Assembly: GCA_030605675.1 (NCBI GenBank)
Contig: JAUWHV010000154.1
Location: 1-14,540, forward strand
DNA from: Deltaproteobacteria bacterium
GTDB lineage: Bacteria > Desulfobacterota > Dissulfuribacteria > Dissulfuribacterales > UBA3076
DNA length: 14,540 nucleotides
Direction of reading: 5' to 3'
In this document: positions 1-6,884 of the stretch, piece by piece
How positions within the stretch are numbered: the stretch's first letter is position 1
How the letters are laid out: each line of letters begins with the position of its first letter
The notes under the pieces: generated by a model
Database searches by the model: none
Told to the model about the DNA's origin: nothing
Seen by the model: the letters and a program-made list of their open reading frames with translations, nothing else
Translations under genes and position numbers: made by a program

Positions 1-6
1 TCGGAC

Positions 7-1389
7 ATGAGTGAAACAGATCAGAAGACAGCGCTTTTGGAGGAATTTAAACCTCAGAATATCCTAAAAGCCGAGGATTACGAATCATACATAGGACAAG
101 AACGGGTGGAGGAGCTTAAGCGTCTTGCAGAACCCGTTATAGGGAAAGGATGGTCAAATGTTAACTCCACACTAATAGGTGGAGGAGTATCAGAAATACT
201 TCGCAGTGTTATTCCTCTGGCCCGGGGGCTGGGAGTACAGGCCAATTGGTACGTGATAAGAGGTACTGATGATTTTTTCAGTGTGACAAAGAAATTTCAC
301 AATCTCTTGCAGGGGGTTGATCAACCCATTTCCATGGAAGAAATCTTCGGAGCCTATCTGGATACGATAGATCGAAACGCCAGGAATACGTTAATTGCCG
401 CTGACATGGTAGTAATACACGACCCACAGCCGGCAGCCATGATTATGAATGGTGTAATCTTCGGCAATACGCTGTGGCGGTGTCATATTGACACCTCGGC
501 TCCCAATCAAATTGTGTGGCGCTTTCTTCTTCCATATATCAATCAGTGTGCAGGCGCAATATTCACCATGCCGGAGTTTGTTGGCCCAGGTCTCCAGGTT
601 CCTCTGTATCAGATCTCACCCTGTATCGATCCGAAAAAGGAAAAAAACCATCAACACTCAGATAGCGAAGCATTAGATATCCTGACCCCCCTTTTTGACG
701 AGCATGATGTGGACCCTGAACGGCCAATCCTGACAGCGATATCCCGATACGATATCCATAAAAACCAGAGTACCATATTGAAGGCCTTCAAACAGTTAAG
801 GGAAGAGAAGAATTATAATTCACCCCCTTATCTGATCTTTCTGGGTAATACTGCAACAGATGATCCGGAAGGGGGAGCCGTGCTGGAGACGCTCAAGCAG
901 GAGGCAGGTGATGATCCTGATATTCGGTTCTGGATTGGTGTGGAAAATAACGATCAGGTATTAGGTGCCCTGATGCATATTGCCCGGGGATTTATCCATA
1001 TTTCCACCAAGGAAGGGTTTGGTATGGTAGTATCCGAGGCTCTCTGGCAGGGAACACCTGTTATTGGATCGAGAGTAGGGGGAATTACCATGCAAGTTCT
1101 GGATGGCTATACGGGCTATCTGGTTGATCCTATGGATGTTGAAACCATTGCTGCCAAAATGGCCCGTCTGTTGGACTATCCTGACGAAGCAGCCACCCTG
1201 GGCGTCCATGGGAGAGATCATGTGCGCAAACACTTTCTCCTGCCGGAGCTGATCCGGCATTATCTTATTCTTCTTCGGTTCTATTCAGGAGTGAGTCAAG
1301 AACTGCCTGAATTCAGATTAACCGATCTTGCCTACAGTGAGATTATCCATGCTATGAGACGTCCTCACCCACATTTACCAAGATTGTGA
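7..1389 (+). CDS. treT: Trehalose synthase-type glycosyltransferase (GT4, TreT-like)
   Basis: A 460-aa cytoplasmic GT-B glycosyltransferase. The N-terminal half carries the stretch NSTLIGGGVSEIL, followed by the words WYVIRG and VTKKFHNLLQG (about residues 53-103), which are characteristic of TreT trehalose synthases. The C-terminal half has the GT4 EX7E signature (E336 and E344 in EGFGMVVSEALWQGTPVIG) that holds the nucleotide-sugar donor. TreT enzymes join glucose to the glucose of ADP- or UDP-glucose to form trehalose, an osmolyte. A glgC gene lies about 3.7 kb away on the other strand and could supply ADP-glucose; that link is inferred. The ATG is only 6 nt from the window edge, so the ribosome site and any upstream operon partner are not visible. 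The stop TGA lies inside a repeat end (positions 1383-1402). The family is clear; acceptor and donor preference are not shown by the sequence. Confidence 0.83.
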   Translation: MSETDQKTALLEEFKPQNILKAEDYESYIGQERVEELKRLAEPVIGKGWSNVNSTLIGGGVSEILRSVIPLARGLGVQANWYVIRGTDDFFSVTKKFHNLLQGVDQPISMEEIFGAYLDTIDRNARNTLIAADMVVIHDPQPAAMIMNGVIFGNTLWRCHIDTSAPNQIVWRFLLPYINQCAGAIFTMPEFVGPGLQVPLYQISPCIDPKKEKNHQHSDSEALDILTPLFDEHDVDPERPILTAISRYDIHKNQSTILKAFKQLREEKNYNSPPYLIFLGNTATDDPEGGAVLETLKQEAGDDPDIRFWIGVENNDQVLGALMHIARGFIHISTKEGFGMVVSEALWQGTPVIGSRVGGITMQVLDGYTGYLVDPMDVETIAAKMARLLDYPDEAATLGVHGRDHVRKHFLLPELIRHYLILLRFYSGVSQELPEFRLTDLAYSEIIHAMRRPHPHLPRL

Positions 1390-1585
1390 GTAGCCGTTCA
1401 CGCCTTGAAACTTGAAATTAGAAATTGGGGAGAGATGAACGGCTTGAAATTAGAAATTAGAAATTAGAAAGAGGTTCAGAACACCGTAGGCTATCAGATA
1501 ATACGATCAACAGCAGTACAAAAGCATGAAGGCCAAATTTCCAATTTCCAATTTCCAATTTCAACGTTCCGTGAACGCTTACAAT
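1383..1585. repeat. Palindromic heptamer-repeat element between convergent genes
   Basis: This intergenic block is an imperfect inverted repeat. The left end reads ATTGTGAG, then CCGTTCACG, then 7-bp-period units (TTGAAAC, TTAGAAA). The right end, read on the other strand, gives ATTGTAAGCGTTCACGG followed by units of TTGGAAA. About 100 bp of unrelated sequence separates the two heptamer arms. Because treT (+) and the STAS gene (-) converge here, the structure might act as a bidirectional terminator, but neither side has a clean U-run. The end sequence recurs at 10249-10266, 10481-10498 and, inverted, 12934-12953, so it looks like one member of a dispersed family. Confidence 0.65.
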
Positions 1586-1640
1586 TATGATAACAAATAT
1601 AACTGCGTCAAACCGGAAAAAGTTATGCAGGTGTCTCAAT

Positions 1641-1979
1641 CTAACTGTTAAAACTATCCAAGGCCTCTTTTTCCGAATCATATATAGCAAAGATCTTATT
1701 TAGGCGGGTTACTTCAAAGACCGATCTCACATTTTTCATTAATTCACATAATTTAATTTCCCCACGGGTTCCGATTGCCTTTAATGCAGAGATCAATACC
1801 CCCAGCCCGGAGCTGTCGATTAAATCAACACTTGATAGATTGATAACCAGATTCATATTCCCATTATTCACAAATTCAGCCAATTTGGATTTGAAATCAG
1901 TTGTAATGCCTGCATCAAGTCTGTTTTCCTGTGGTTTTATTACCAAAATCTTATTTTTTACAAAAGAATCTATTTTCAT
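1641..1979 (-). CDS. STAS-domain protein, anti-sigma factor antagonist-like
   Basis: A 112-aa single-domain STAS protein, the usual length of SpoIIAA/RsbV-type anti-anti-sigma factors. The key loop VDLIDSSGLGVLISALK (residues 51-67) has the conserved Asp-Ser-Ser-Gly in which a serine (Ser56 or Ser57) is the phosphorylation switch in characterised members. A good ribosome site (AAGGA about 7 nt before the ATG) supports the start. It is the last gene of a minus-strand group after manC and manB, 51 nt downstream of manB. Partner-switching proteins normally bind a serine kinase/anti-sigma factor; no such partner is in the window. The position suggests a role tied to mannose-containing polysaccharide production, which is inference. 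Some single STAS proteins have non-sigma roles, for example in lipid transport or chemotaxis complexes, so the partner is open. Confidence 0.8.
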   Translation of the reverse strand: MKIDSFVKNKILVIKPQENRLDAGITTDFKSKLAEFVNNGNMNLVINLSSVDLIDSSGLGVLISALKAIGTRGEIKLCELMKNVRSVFEVTRLNKIFAIYDSEKEALDSFNS

Positions 1980-2030
1980 TTTGCACTTCCTTGGTTTGCT
2001 ATTCTGCTTTTATGTCCTAATAGGACTTCA

Positions 2031-3389
2031 CTATCCACTGGTCTCGATCAGCGCCAGTAACTCTGCTGTTTTCTCCTGCATCAAATCGACATCCCCTCTG
2101 GATTCCACGTTCAGGCGCAATACCGGTTCGGTATTGGAACAGCGCAGATTGAAGCGCCAACCATCCAGCTCCATGCTTATACCGTCGGTTTCATCTATGC
2201 TATGGGCCTGAGGTCCATAGACCTTTTGTGCGCGAGCAATAGCAGCTAAAGGATCATCCGGTCGCCGGTTGATCTCTCCACTGGCTGGATACAATGCGAT
2301 ACGTTCATTGAGCATGGCTGACAGTGGCTGTTCCTTCTGACTCATCAGTCCTGCAATTAATAGCCATGGGATCATACCACTGTCACAGTAAGCAAAATCC
2401 CGAAAGTAATGATGAGCGCTCATCTCGCCACCGTAAACCGCGTCTTCAGACCTCATACGTTCCTTCATAAAGGCATGCCCTGTCTTATTCTGTATGGGTA
2501 TGCCGCCTGCACTGGTCACGACATCAATAGTATTCCAGGTCAACCGTGGATCGTGGATGATCTTTTCTCCCGGTTTTTTTGCCAGAAATGCTTCGGCCAG
2601 CAGACCTACAATGTAATAACCCTCGATAAAACGACCTTTTTCGTCAAAAAAGAAGCAACGGTCAAAATCTCCATCCCAGGCAATACCCAAATCAGCCCCT
2701 GAAGAGAGAACGGCCTTGCTGGTAACTGAACGGTTCTCCGGCAACAGTGGGTTTGGAATGCCGTTGGGAAAGGTCCCGTCAGGCTGGTGCTGGACCTTAA
2801 TGAACTCAAAGGGCAAATAGGGCTCCAGGGCATCCATCACCGGACCTGCGCAGCCGTTACCGGAATTGATTACGATCTTGAGTGGTTTGAGTTTTGGTAT
2901 GTCCACATAGTGCAACAGATGCCTGATATAGTCAGGCCGGTTGACCAATGCCCTGCGCTGTCCGGATTTTTTCACCGGGGAAAATAAACCCTGTTCCGCC
3001 AGCCGGCGGATATCATGAAGACCGGTGTCACCGCTTATAGGACGTGCTCCTTGCCGCACCAGCTTCATACCGTTAAAATCCATGGGGTTATGGCTCGCAG
3101 TTACCATGATCCCGCCATCCAGGTGATGGTGAAAAGTAGCAAAGTATACTTCCTCAGTGCCACACAGACCGATATCAAACACGTCCACGCCGCTTTCCAT
3201 CAGGCCTTGGCTGAGGGCATCACAAAGAGACTCGCTGGAGAGTCGAACATCACGTCCCACCACTACCTGTTCAGGCTTGAGAAATTCAGCATAGCTCCGG
3301 CCAATCCGAAAGGCAATGTCCTCATTCAATTGATCAGGAATGCGGCCACGTATATCATAGGCCATGAAACAAACAAGATCAGCGCCCAT
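2031..3389 (-). CDS. manB: Phosphomannomutase / phosphoglucomutase
   Basis: A member of the alpha-D-phosphohexomutase family, about 452 aa, interconverting mannose-6-phosphate and mannose-1-phosphate (often glucose phosphates too). All four family signatures are present, numbered from the upstream ATG at 3395: the phosphoserine loop TASHNP (Ser101), the metal site DGDFDR (Asp241, 243, 245), the sugar-specificity loop GGEMSAHH (322-329) and the phosphate-binding loop RCSNTEPVLRLNVE (418-431). Two ATGs two codons apart are possible. GAGG lies 6 nt before the one at 3389 but directly abuts the one at 3395, so 3389 is preferred. The start overlaps the end of manC by about 10 nt, implying translational coupling. 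The product feeds ManC in GDP-mannose synthesis. Mannomutase versus dual glucose/mannose activity cannot be decided from sequence alone. Confidence 0.9.
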   Translation of the reverse strand: MGADLVCFMAYDIRGRIPDQLNEDIAFRIGRSYAEFLKPEQVVVGRDVRLSSESLCDALSQGLMESGVDVFDIGLCGTEEVYFATFHHHLDGGIMVTASHNPMDFNGMKLVRQGARPISGDTGLHDIRRLAEQGLFSPVKKSGQRRALVNRPDYIRHLLHYVDIPKLKPLKIVINSGNGCAGPVMDALEPYLPFEFIKVQHQPDGTFPNGIPNPLLPENRSVTSKAVLSSGADLGIAWDGDFDRCFFFDEKGRFIEGYYIVGLLAEAFLAKKPGEKIIHDPRLTWNTIDVVTSAGGIPIQNKTGHAFMKERMRSEDAVYGGEMSAHHYFRDFAYCDSGMIPWLLIAGLMSQKEQPLSAMLNERIALYPASGEINRRPDDPLAAIARAQKVYGPQAHSIDETDGISMELDGWRFNLRCSNTEPVLRLNVESRGDVDLMQEKTAELLALIETSG

Positions 3390-4791
3390 ATACATCCTCT
3401 AACCTTGTGATGTCGTCCTCTCCCAAATAGCTACCGGTCTGGACCTCTATCAACTCCAGGGGGATCACACCCGGGTTTTCCAGACGATGATTTACTCCCA
3501 ACGGGATATAGGTGGATTGGTCCTCTGTCAGTAATAACACCTCATCGCCCCGGGTAATCCTGGCAGTACCTCTGACTATAATCCAGTGCTCTGCCCTGTG
3601 ATGATGCATCTGCAAAGAAAGGATCCCGCCAGGTTTAACCGTGATCCGTTTTACCTGGAAGCGTTCAGACACATCTATGCTCTCATATGCCCCCCAGGGT
3701 CGATAGACCTTGCGATGGCTTATGGATTCCTCTCGTCCTGATGCCTTCAACTGGTTTACAATGGCCTTGACATCCTGGACACGGTCTTTATGAACAACAA
3801 GCAGGGCGTCAGGGGAATCCACCACTATCAAATCTTTTACACCCACGGCAGTCAGCAATCGTGATTCACTCCGCAGATAACAGTTGTTGACGTCCTTGGT
3901 CATCACATCCCCAAGGACCACATTTTCATCTTGATCGCGGGGACCCAGTTCCAACAAAGACGCCCAGGAACCAAGATCACTCCAGCCTGCATCTAATGGC
4001 ACAACAACAGCACTGTCCGTCTTCTCCATGATTGCATAATCAACAGAGTCACTTGGGCACTCGGCAAACGCCTTGGCATCAAGACGCAAAAAATCCAGAT
4101 CATGTACAATCTTTTTGTGGGCCGCAGTGCATGCATAGAGCATATCCGGGGCAAATTGTTCCAGTTCCTCAAGATAGCGGCCGGCCTTGAACATGAACAT
4201 TCCGCTGTTCCAATAGTACTCCCCGGACTCAACATAATCCTGAGCTGTATCAAGATTCGGCTTTTCCACAAAACGATCCACCTGAAAAGCCGGATTGTCA
4301 GTATCCAGACGGTCGGACGCCTTGATGTAGCCATAGCCTGTTTCAGGTGCTGTAGGTATGATGCCAAAAGTCACCAGCTTTCCCAGTTCGGCTAACAAAG
4401 CACCGGTTTCAACAGCCTGGCCGAATGCCTGTATGTCGGTAATGACGTGATCAGCCGGCAACACAAACAGCACAGGGTCATCTTCCTGCTGTATCAGACT
4501 CAAGGCAGCACAGGCAACTGCCGGCGCGGTATTCCGCCCTACCGGCTCCAACAGGATGGATGGAGACTCCAGACCAATCCGGCGCATCTGCTCAGCTGCC
4601 AGAAAACGATGCTGATTGTTACAAACCAGCAAAGGTGTTTCACAACTTGGAAGACCGGACAGGCGTTTGATAGTTGACTGTAACAGAGTTTCATCTTCCA
4701 CCAGTGAATAAAATTGCTTGGGATAAGCCTCACGAGATAGCGGCCAAAGGCGGGTACCTGAGCCGCCGCATAAAATTACCGGCACAATCAT
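3379..4791 (-). CDS. manC: Mannose-1-phosphate guanylyltransferase / mannose-6-phosphate isomerase (bifunctional)
   Basis: A type II GMP-PMI enzyme of about 470 aa. The N-terminal nucleotidyltransferase domain opens with VILCGGSGTRLWPLSREAYP (GTP-binding signature with the catalytic Arg and Lys), then LEPVGRNTAPA, PADHVI and FVEKP. The C-terminal roughly 110 residues form a cupin mannose-6-phosphate isomerase domain (RPWGAYESID, LQMHHHRAEHW with metal-binding His, and ENPGVIPLELIEVQTG). It converts mannose-1-P plus GTP to GDP-mannose and can isomerise fructose-6-P to mannose-6-P. An ATG at 4806 would add five residues but has no ribosome site. The ATG at 4791 has GGAG 9 nt upstream and starts at the usual family position (MIVPVIL), so I use it. 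A TATAAA lies just upstream (4811-4816, minus sense), but I see no convincing -35. It overlaps manB and is the first gene of the manC-manB-STAS group. Confidence 0.93.
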   Translation of the reverse strand: MIVPVILCGGSGTRLWPLSREAYPKQFYSLVEDETLLQSTIKRLSGLPSCETPLLVCNNQHRFLAAEQMRRIGLESPSILLEPVGRNTAPAVACAALSLIQQEDDPVLFVLPADHVITDIQAFGQAVETGALLAELGKLVTFGIIPTAPETGYGYIKASDRLDTDNPAFQVDRFVEKPNLDTAQDYVESGEYYWNSGMFMFKAGRYLEELEQFAPDMLYACTAAHKKIVHDLDFLRLDAKAFAECPSDSVDYAIMEKTDSAVVVPLDAGWSDLGSWASLLELGPRDQDENVVLGDVMTKDVNNCYLRSESRLLTAVGVKDLIVVDSPDALLVVHKDRVQDVKAIVNQLKASGREESISHRKVYRPWGAYESIDVSERFQVKRITVKPGGILSLQMHHHRAEHWIIVRGTARITRGDEVLLLTEDQSTYIPLGVNHRLENPGVIPLELIEVQTGSYLGEDDITRLEDVYGR

Positions 4792-4821
4792 TGCTCGTTT
4801 CTCCATGGAAATTTTATAGGC

Positions 4822-5078
4822 AATGTTGAATGTTGAATGTTAAATGCTGAATTATGGAAGATGATTTAACCTAAATTAAGCGATTAGCTATTAGTGTTTA
4901 GCTTTGGAAAAGTAGGGCATTACGTTAATTAGAAATAACATCCAACGGGTAAAAATTTGTAATAGTAAAACATCCTGTAATCATTAAACTAATAGCTAAC
5001 CGCTAAAGGCTAACCGCTTAATTTAGGTTTAAAAGACATATACCTTAATTCAAAATTCAAAATTATGAATTCAAAATT
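4822..5078. repeat. 94-bp heptamer hairpin repeat, interrupted by a 158-bp MITE
   Basis: Two 32-nt heptamer arms (4822-4853, units of GAATGTT; 5047-5078, units of TTCAAAA) flank what was a 30-nt loop. The same 32+30+32 architecture, in reverse orientation and uninterrupted, is at 14274-14367. The loop halves match that copy (TGGAAGATGATTTAA on the left, CATATACCTT on the right) once the inserted 4870-5027 segment and one TTTAA are removed. The arms of this copy have diverged (about 23 of 32 pair), against 31 of 32 in the other copy. The block occupies the gap between glgC and manC; nothing coding is seen. Confidence 0.75.
4870..5027. mobile_element. 158-bp MITE with CCTAAATTAAGCG inverted ends and TTTAA target duplication
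   Basis: The left end CCTAAATTAAGCGATTAGC and the right end (other strand) CCTAAATTAAGCGGTTAGC match at 18 of 19 positions. TTTAA occurs directly outside both ends (4865-4869 and 5028-5032). The empty site is visible at 14306-14335, where the same loop sequence runs through without interruption, so the boundaries are unusually well defined. No reading frame for a transposase fits in 158 bp, so it is non-autonomous. CCTAAATT ends with a 5-bp AT-rich duplication resemble the IS1380 family (the ISEcp1 ends are similar as I recall them); this assignment needs a database comparison. Confidence 0.75.
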
Positions 5079-5107
5079 GTGTCTGAGCGGCCTTTTCGCT
5101 CAGACAC
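5079..5107 (-). terminator. Hairpin at the 3' end of glgC (repeat copy 1)
   Basis: GTGTCTGAGCG and CGCTCAGACAC form a perfect 11-bp stem with a 7-nt loop. It begins immediately after the first base of the glgC stop TAG in minus sense and is followed by AATTTTGAATT, a weak U-tract, so it is only a probable terminator. The same hairpin with a compensated base pair follows the FmdB-like gene (6419-6447). Confidence 0.6.
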
Positions 5108-6348
5108 TAATTGTCCGCAGTTATGACGTCCCCTTGCTCATAAAGCTTCTGAATAAAGTTTTCGGCCTTGAGTTCGGGATGAACGCTGCACCCTGGTCCT
5201 ATTTTTATCCCCTGAGGTATTTGGGTTCGAATGCCGATTACAGCGAGTGCCTCGTCCTGTTTACCAATCACGGAATCTCTACCAATACTGACACCAAGGT
5301 CAGTTATGGTATTCTCAACTCTGGCTCCTGGTCCGACCTGGGTGTCGAAAAACAGTATTGAATCTTTTACCACTGCCCCCGTTCCCACATAGGCCCCGGG
5401 GAAAAGGATCGATCGAGCAACTTTTCCTTCAATTCTGACCCCGTTATAAATTCTTGAGTTATTTATTGAGCCTTGAGGGCCGATAAGCGCAGGGCCCCGA
5501 TCTCTTATTGCCTCGTGGTCCAGGTTGGTGCGTACTTGCCAATCGGACAGTTTTATCTCGGGACGTTCTCCCAAGAGATCCATGTTAGCGGTCCAGTATT
5601 CCTCAAGGGTCCGACTGTATCCCCAATAGCCGTAAAATTTGTAACCATATACCTTATATTTGCTCATTATGGCAGGAAATATGTCTCTGCCAAACTCATG
5701 GGAGTCAATTCCGGCGTTTTCCTTCAGAGCTTGGTCCAGAATCTCCGTCTTGAACAGGTATATAGTCATGGAGGCCCAGTTCGATGCAGGGTGGGCAGGT
5801 TTTTCTAAATATTCCAGAAGACGGCCTCCTCTTGGGTCATCCTCAGAAATCCGGGCCAGGCCGAATCTGGATGAACCTGCCGGAGAAACCTGAACAAAGG
5901 AAGCAGTAACATCGGCCCCCATGTCCAGATGAAATTGAATGAGTTTCTGATAATTCATGTGATAGATATGGTCGCCGGATAAGATTAGTACAAGGTCCGG
6001 TTTGTGAGCATGGATAAAGTCAAGGTTTTGATATGCCGCGTCGGCTGTGCCCTTATACCAGTCTGAGGCGTGCAAGCCTTGAAAGGGAGGGAGAAGAGTG
6101 ATGCCACGGTGTCTGCCTGTCATATCCCAGGATGCACCTGTCCCGATGTGCTCTATTAGAGATGAGGACCTATACTGGCTGAGAATTCCGACTCTGTCGA
6201 TGCCTGATTGCATGAGGTTGCTGAGAGGGAAATCAATGAATCTGTACAGGCCTCCAAAAGGTACTGTGGACTTAGGCCTGAGGAAAGTCAGGACTCCAAG
6301 TTCATCAACCCTGCCGCCGGCAAGGACCATAGCTAAGATTTTCGGCAT
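5107..6348 (-). CDS. glgC: Glucose-1-phosphate adenylyltransferase (ADP-glucose pyrophosphorylase)
   Basis: 413 aa, close to the usual GlgC length (about 420-430). The N-terminal nucleotidyltransferase domain has PFGGLYRFIDFPLSN (30-44), SQYR, WYKGTADAAYQNLDFI (97-112), SGDHIYHMNY (catalytic Asp126), the glucose-1-P site YLEKPAHP (Lys183), HEFGRDIFPAIM, and EYWTANMDLL. The C-terminal about 130 residues look like a left-handed beta-helix (IGPQGSINNSRIYNGVRIEGKV and following hexapeptide-like turns). It makes ADP-glucose for glycogen or, here plausibly, trehalose via the nearby TreT-like enzyme. Oddities: the glycine-rich loop is GGRVDELGVLT where E. coli has GGRGTRLKDLT, and the position aligned with the E. 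coli activator-site Lys39 is Leu23. It may be a distinct subfamily or differently regulated. The ribosome site is weak (AGGTTAGCAA before ATG). Its stop TAG abuts a repeated hairpin. Confidence 0.85.
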   Translation of the reverse strand: MPKILAMVLAGGRVDELGVLTFLRPKSTVPFGGLYRFIDFPLSNLMQSGIDRVGILSQYRSSSLIEHIGTGASWDMTGRHRGITLLPPFQGLHASDWYKGTADAAYQNLDFIHAHKPDLVLILSGDHIYHMNYQKLIQFHLDMGADVTASFVQVSPAGSSRFGLARISEDDPRGGRLLEYLEKPAHPASNWASMTIYLFKTEILDQALKENAGIDSHEFGRDIFPAIMSKYKVYGYKFYGYWGYSRTLEEYWTANMDLLGERPEIKLSDWQVRTNLDHEAIRDRGPALIGPQGSINNSRIYNGVRIEGKVARSILFPGAYVGTGAVVKDSILFFDTQVGPGARVENTITDLGVSIGRDSVIGKQDEALAVIGIRTQIPQGIKIGPGCSVHPELKAENFIQKLYEQGDVITADN

Positions 6349-6386
6349 TTGCTAACCTGTGAATAAAAAGGTTACTTCCTTTTTTT

Positions 6387-6447
6387 AATTCAAAATTTAG
6401 AATTTAGAATCCAAAATTGTGTCTGAACGGCCTTTTCGTTCAGACAC
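6387..6447 (-). terminator. Solo heptamer arm plus hairpin at the 3' end of the FmdB-like gene (repeat copy 2)
   Basis: GTGTCTGAACG (6419-6429) and CGTTCAGACAC (6437-6447) form an 11-bp stem with the same GCCTTTT loop as at 5079-5107. Compared with that copy, one G-C pair has become A-T with both sides changed. The adjoining 32 nt (6387-6418) correspond to one arm of the 94-bp hairpin family, but the opposite arm is missing. In minus sense the hairpin starts at the TAG stop of the FmdB-like gene and is followed by AATTTTGGATT, so termination is plausible but the U-tract is poor. Confidence 0.6.
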
Positions 6448-6842
6448 TATATAGACATTGAGTCTGTCACAGAAGAGGAGAATTCATCCGGCCCGTTACT
6501 GTCAGGTCCGCCTGCCGTCTCTTCCGCGGCTGCCTCCTCCATGGCTTCATCAACCATCTGGTCAAAGTCCTCGCCAAGGTCATCTCCCGCCAGACCTCCC
6601 ATCTTCTTCATCCACTTAGCCATGCTCTTGGGATCATTTTCGTCGAAACCAGCCATCATTGCCGGATCTGCTAATTTTTCCAGTCTTGTCTCTTCGGAAA
6701 GGCGTACATTAACCCTGGAGATCAACTTGGTGACCGAGCTACTTCCACAGTGTTTGCAATGAGATTCAAAGTCGTCCCTGTTAAGGACCAGGTGAGAAGA
6801 GATCTTTCCACATTTTTCACAGCGATATTCGTAGATCGGCAT
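6447..6842 (-). CDS. FmdB-family zinc-ribbon protein
   Basis: 131 aa. The N-terminus MPIYEYRCEKCGK, with a second knuckle CKHCGSSSVTKLIS, is the FmdB/CxxC_CxxC_SSSS zinc ribbon (Cys8, Cys11, Cys29, Cys32). The rest is a highly acidic, low-complexity tail (about residues 60-131, rich in Asp/Glu, with methionines and alanines). The family is widespread and small, and its name comes from a proposed regulator of formamidase genes; a general biochemical role is not established, so I do not assign one. GGAGG 10 nt before the ATG supports the start. It lies 42 nt downstream of the DHH phosphoesterase, so the two are probably cotranscribed, with glgC about 100 nt further on beyond a hairpin. Confidence 0.75.
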   Translation of the reverse strand: MPIYEYRCEKCGKISSHLVLNRDDFESHCKHCGSSSVTKLISRVNVRLSEETRLEKLADPAMMAGFDENDPKSMAKWMKKMGGLAGDDLGEDFDQMVDEAMEEAAAEETAGGPDSNGPDEFSSSVTDSMSI

Positions 6843-6863
6843 GATTTACTTTCCTCCATGTGC

Positions 6864-6883
6864 CGGATTGTGTACACAATCCG
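6864..6883. promoter_or_regulatory. Perfect 20-bp palindrome between the DHH and FmdB-like genes
   Basis: CGGATTGTGT followed by its exact reverse complement ACACAATCCG, with no spacer. It starts one base beyond the stop codon of the DHH gene and lies 21 nt before the FmdB-like start. With no loop it is a poor intrinsic terminator; perfect dyads of this size are typical of operators for dimeric regulators. It could also be an RNA processing site. Its role is unassigned. Confidence 0.45.
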
Positions 6884-6884
6884 T

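Noticed and set aside
1401..1565. Short regular repeats that might suggest a CRISPR array
   Set aside because: Units are 7 bp with no spacers; no cas gene is present in the window.
1457..1690. 77-codon minus-strand open frame next to the STAS gene
   Set aside because: It translates the heptamer repeat block and overlaps the end of the STAS gene in another frame.
3015..3410. 131-codon plus-strand frame opposite manB, and similar antisense frames under glgC, manC and flhG
   Set aside because: They mirror well-supported genes in other frames and show no motifs of their own.
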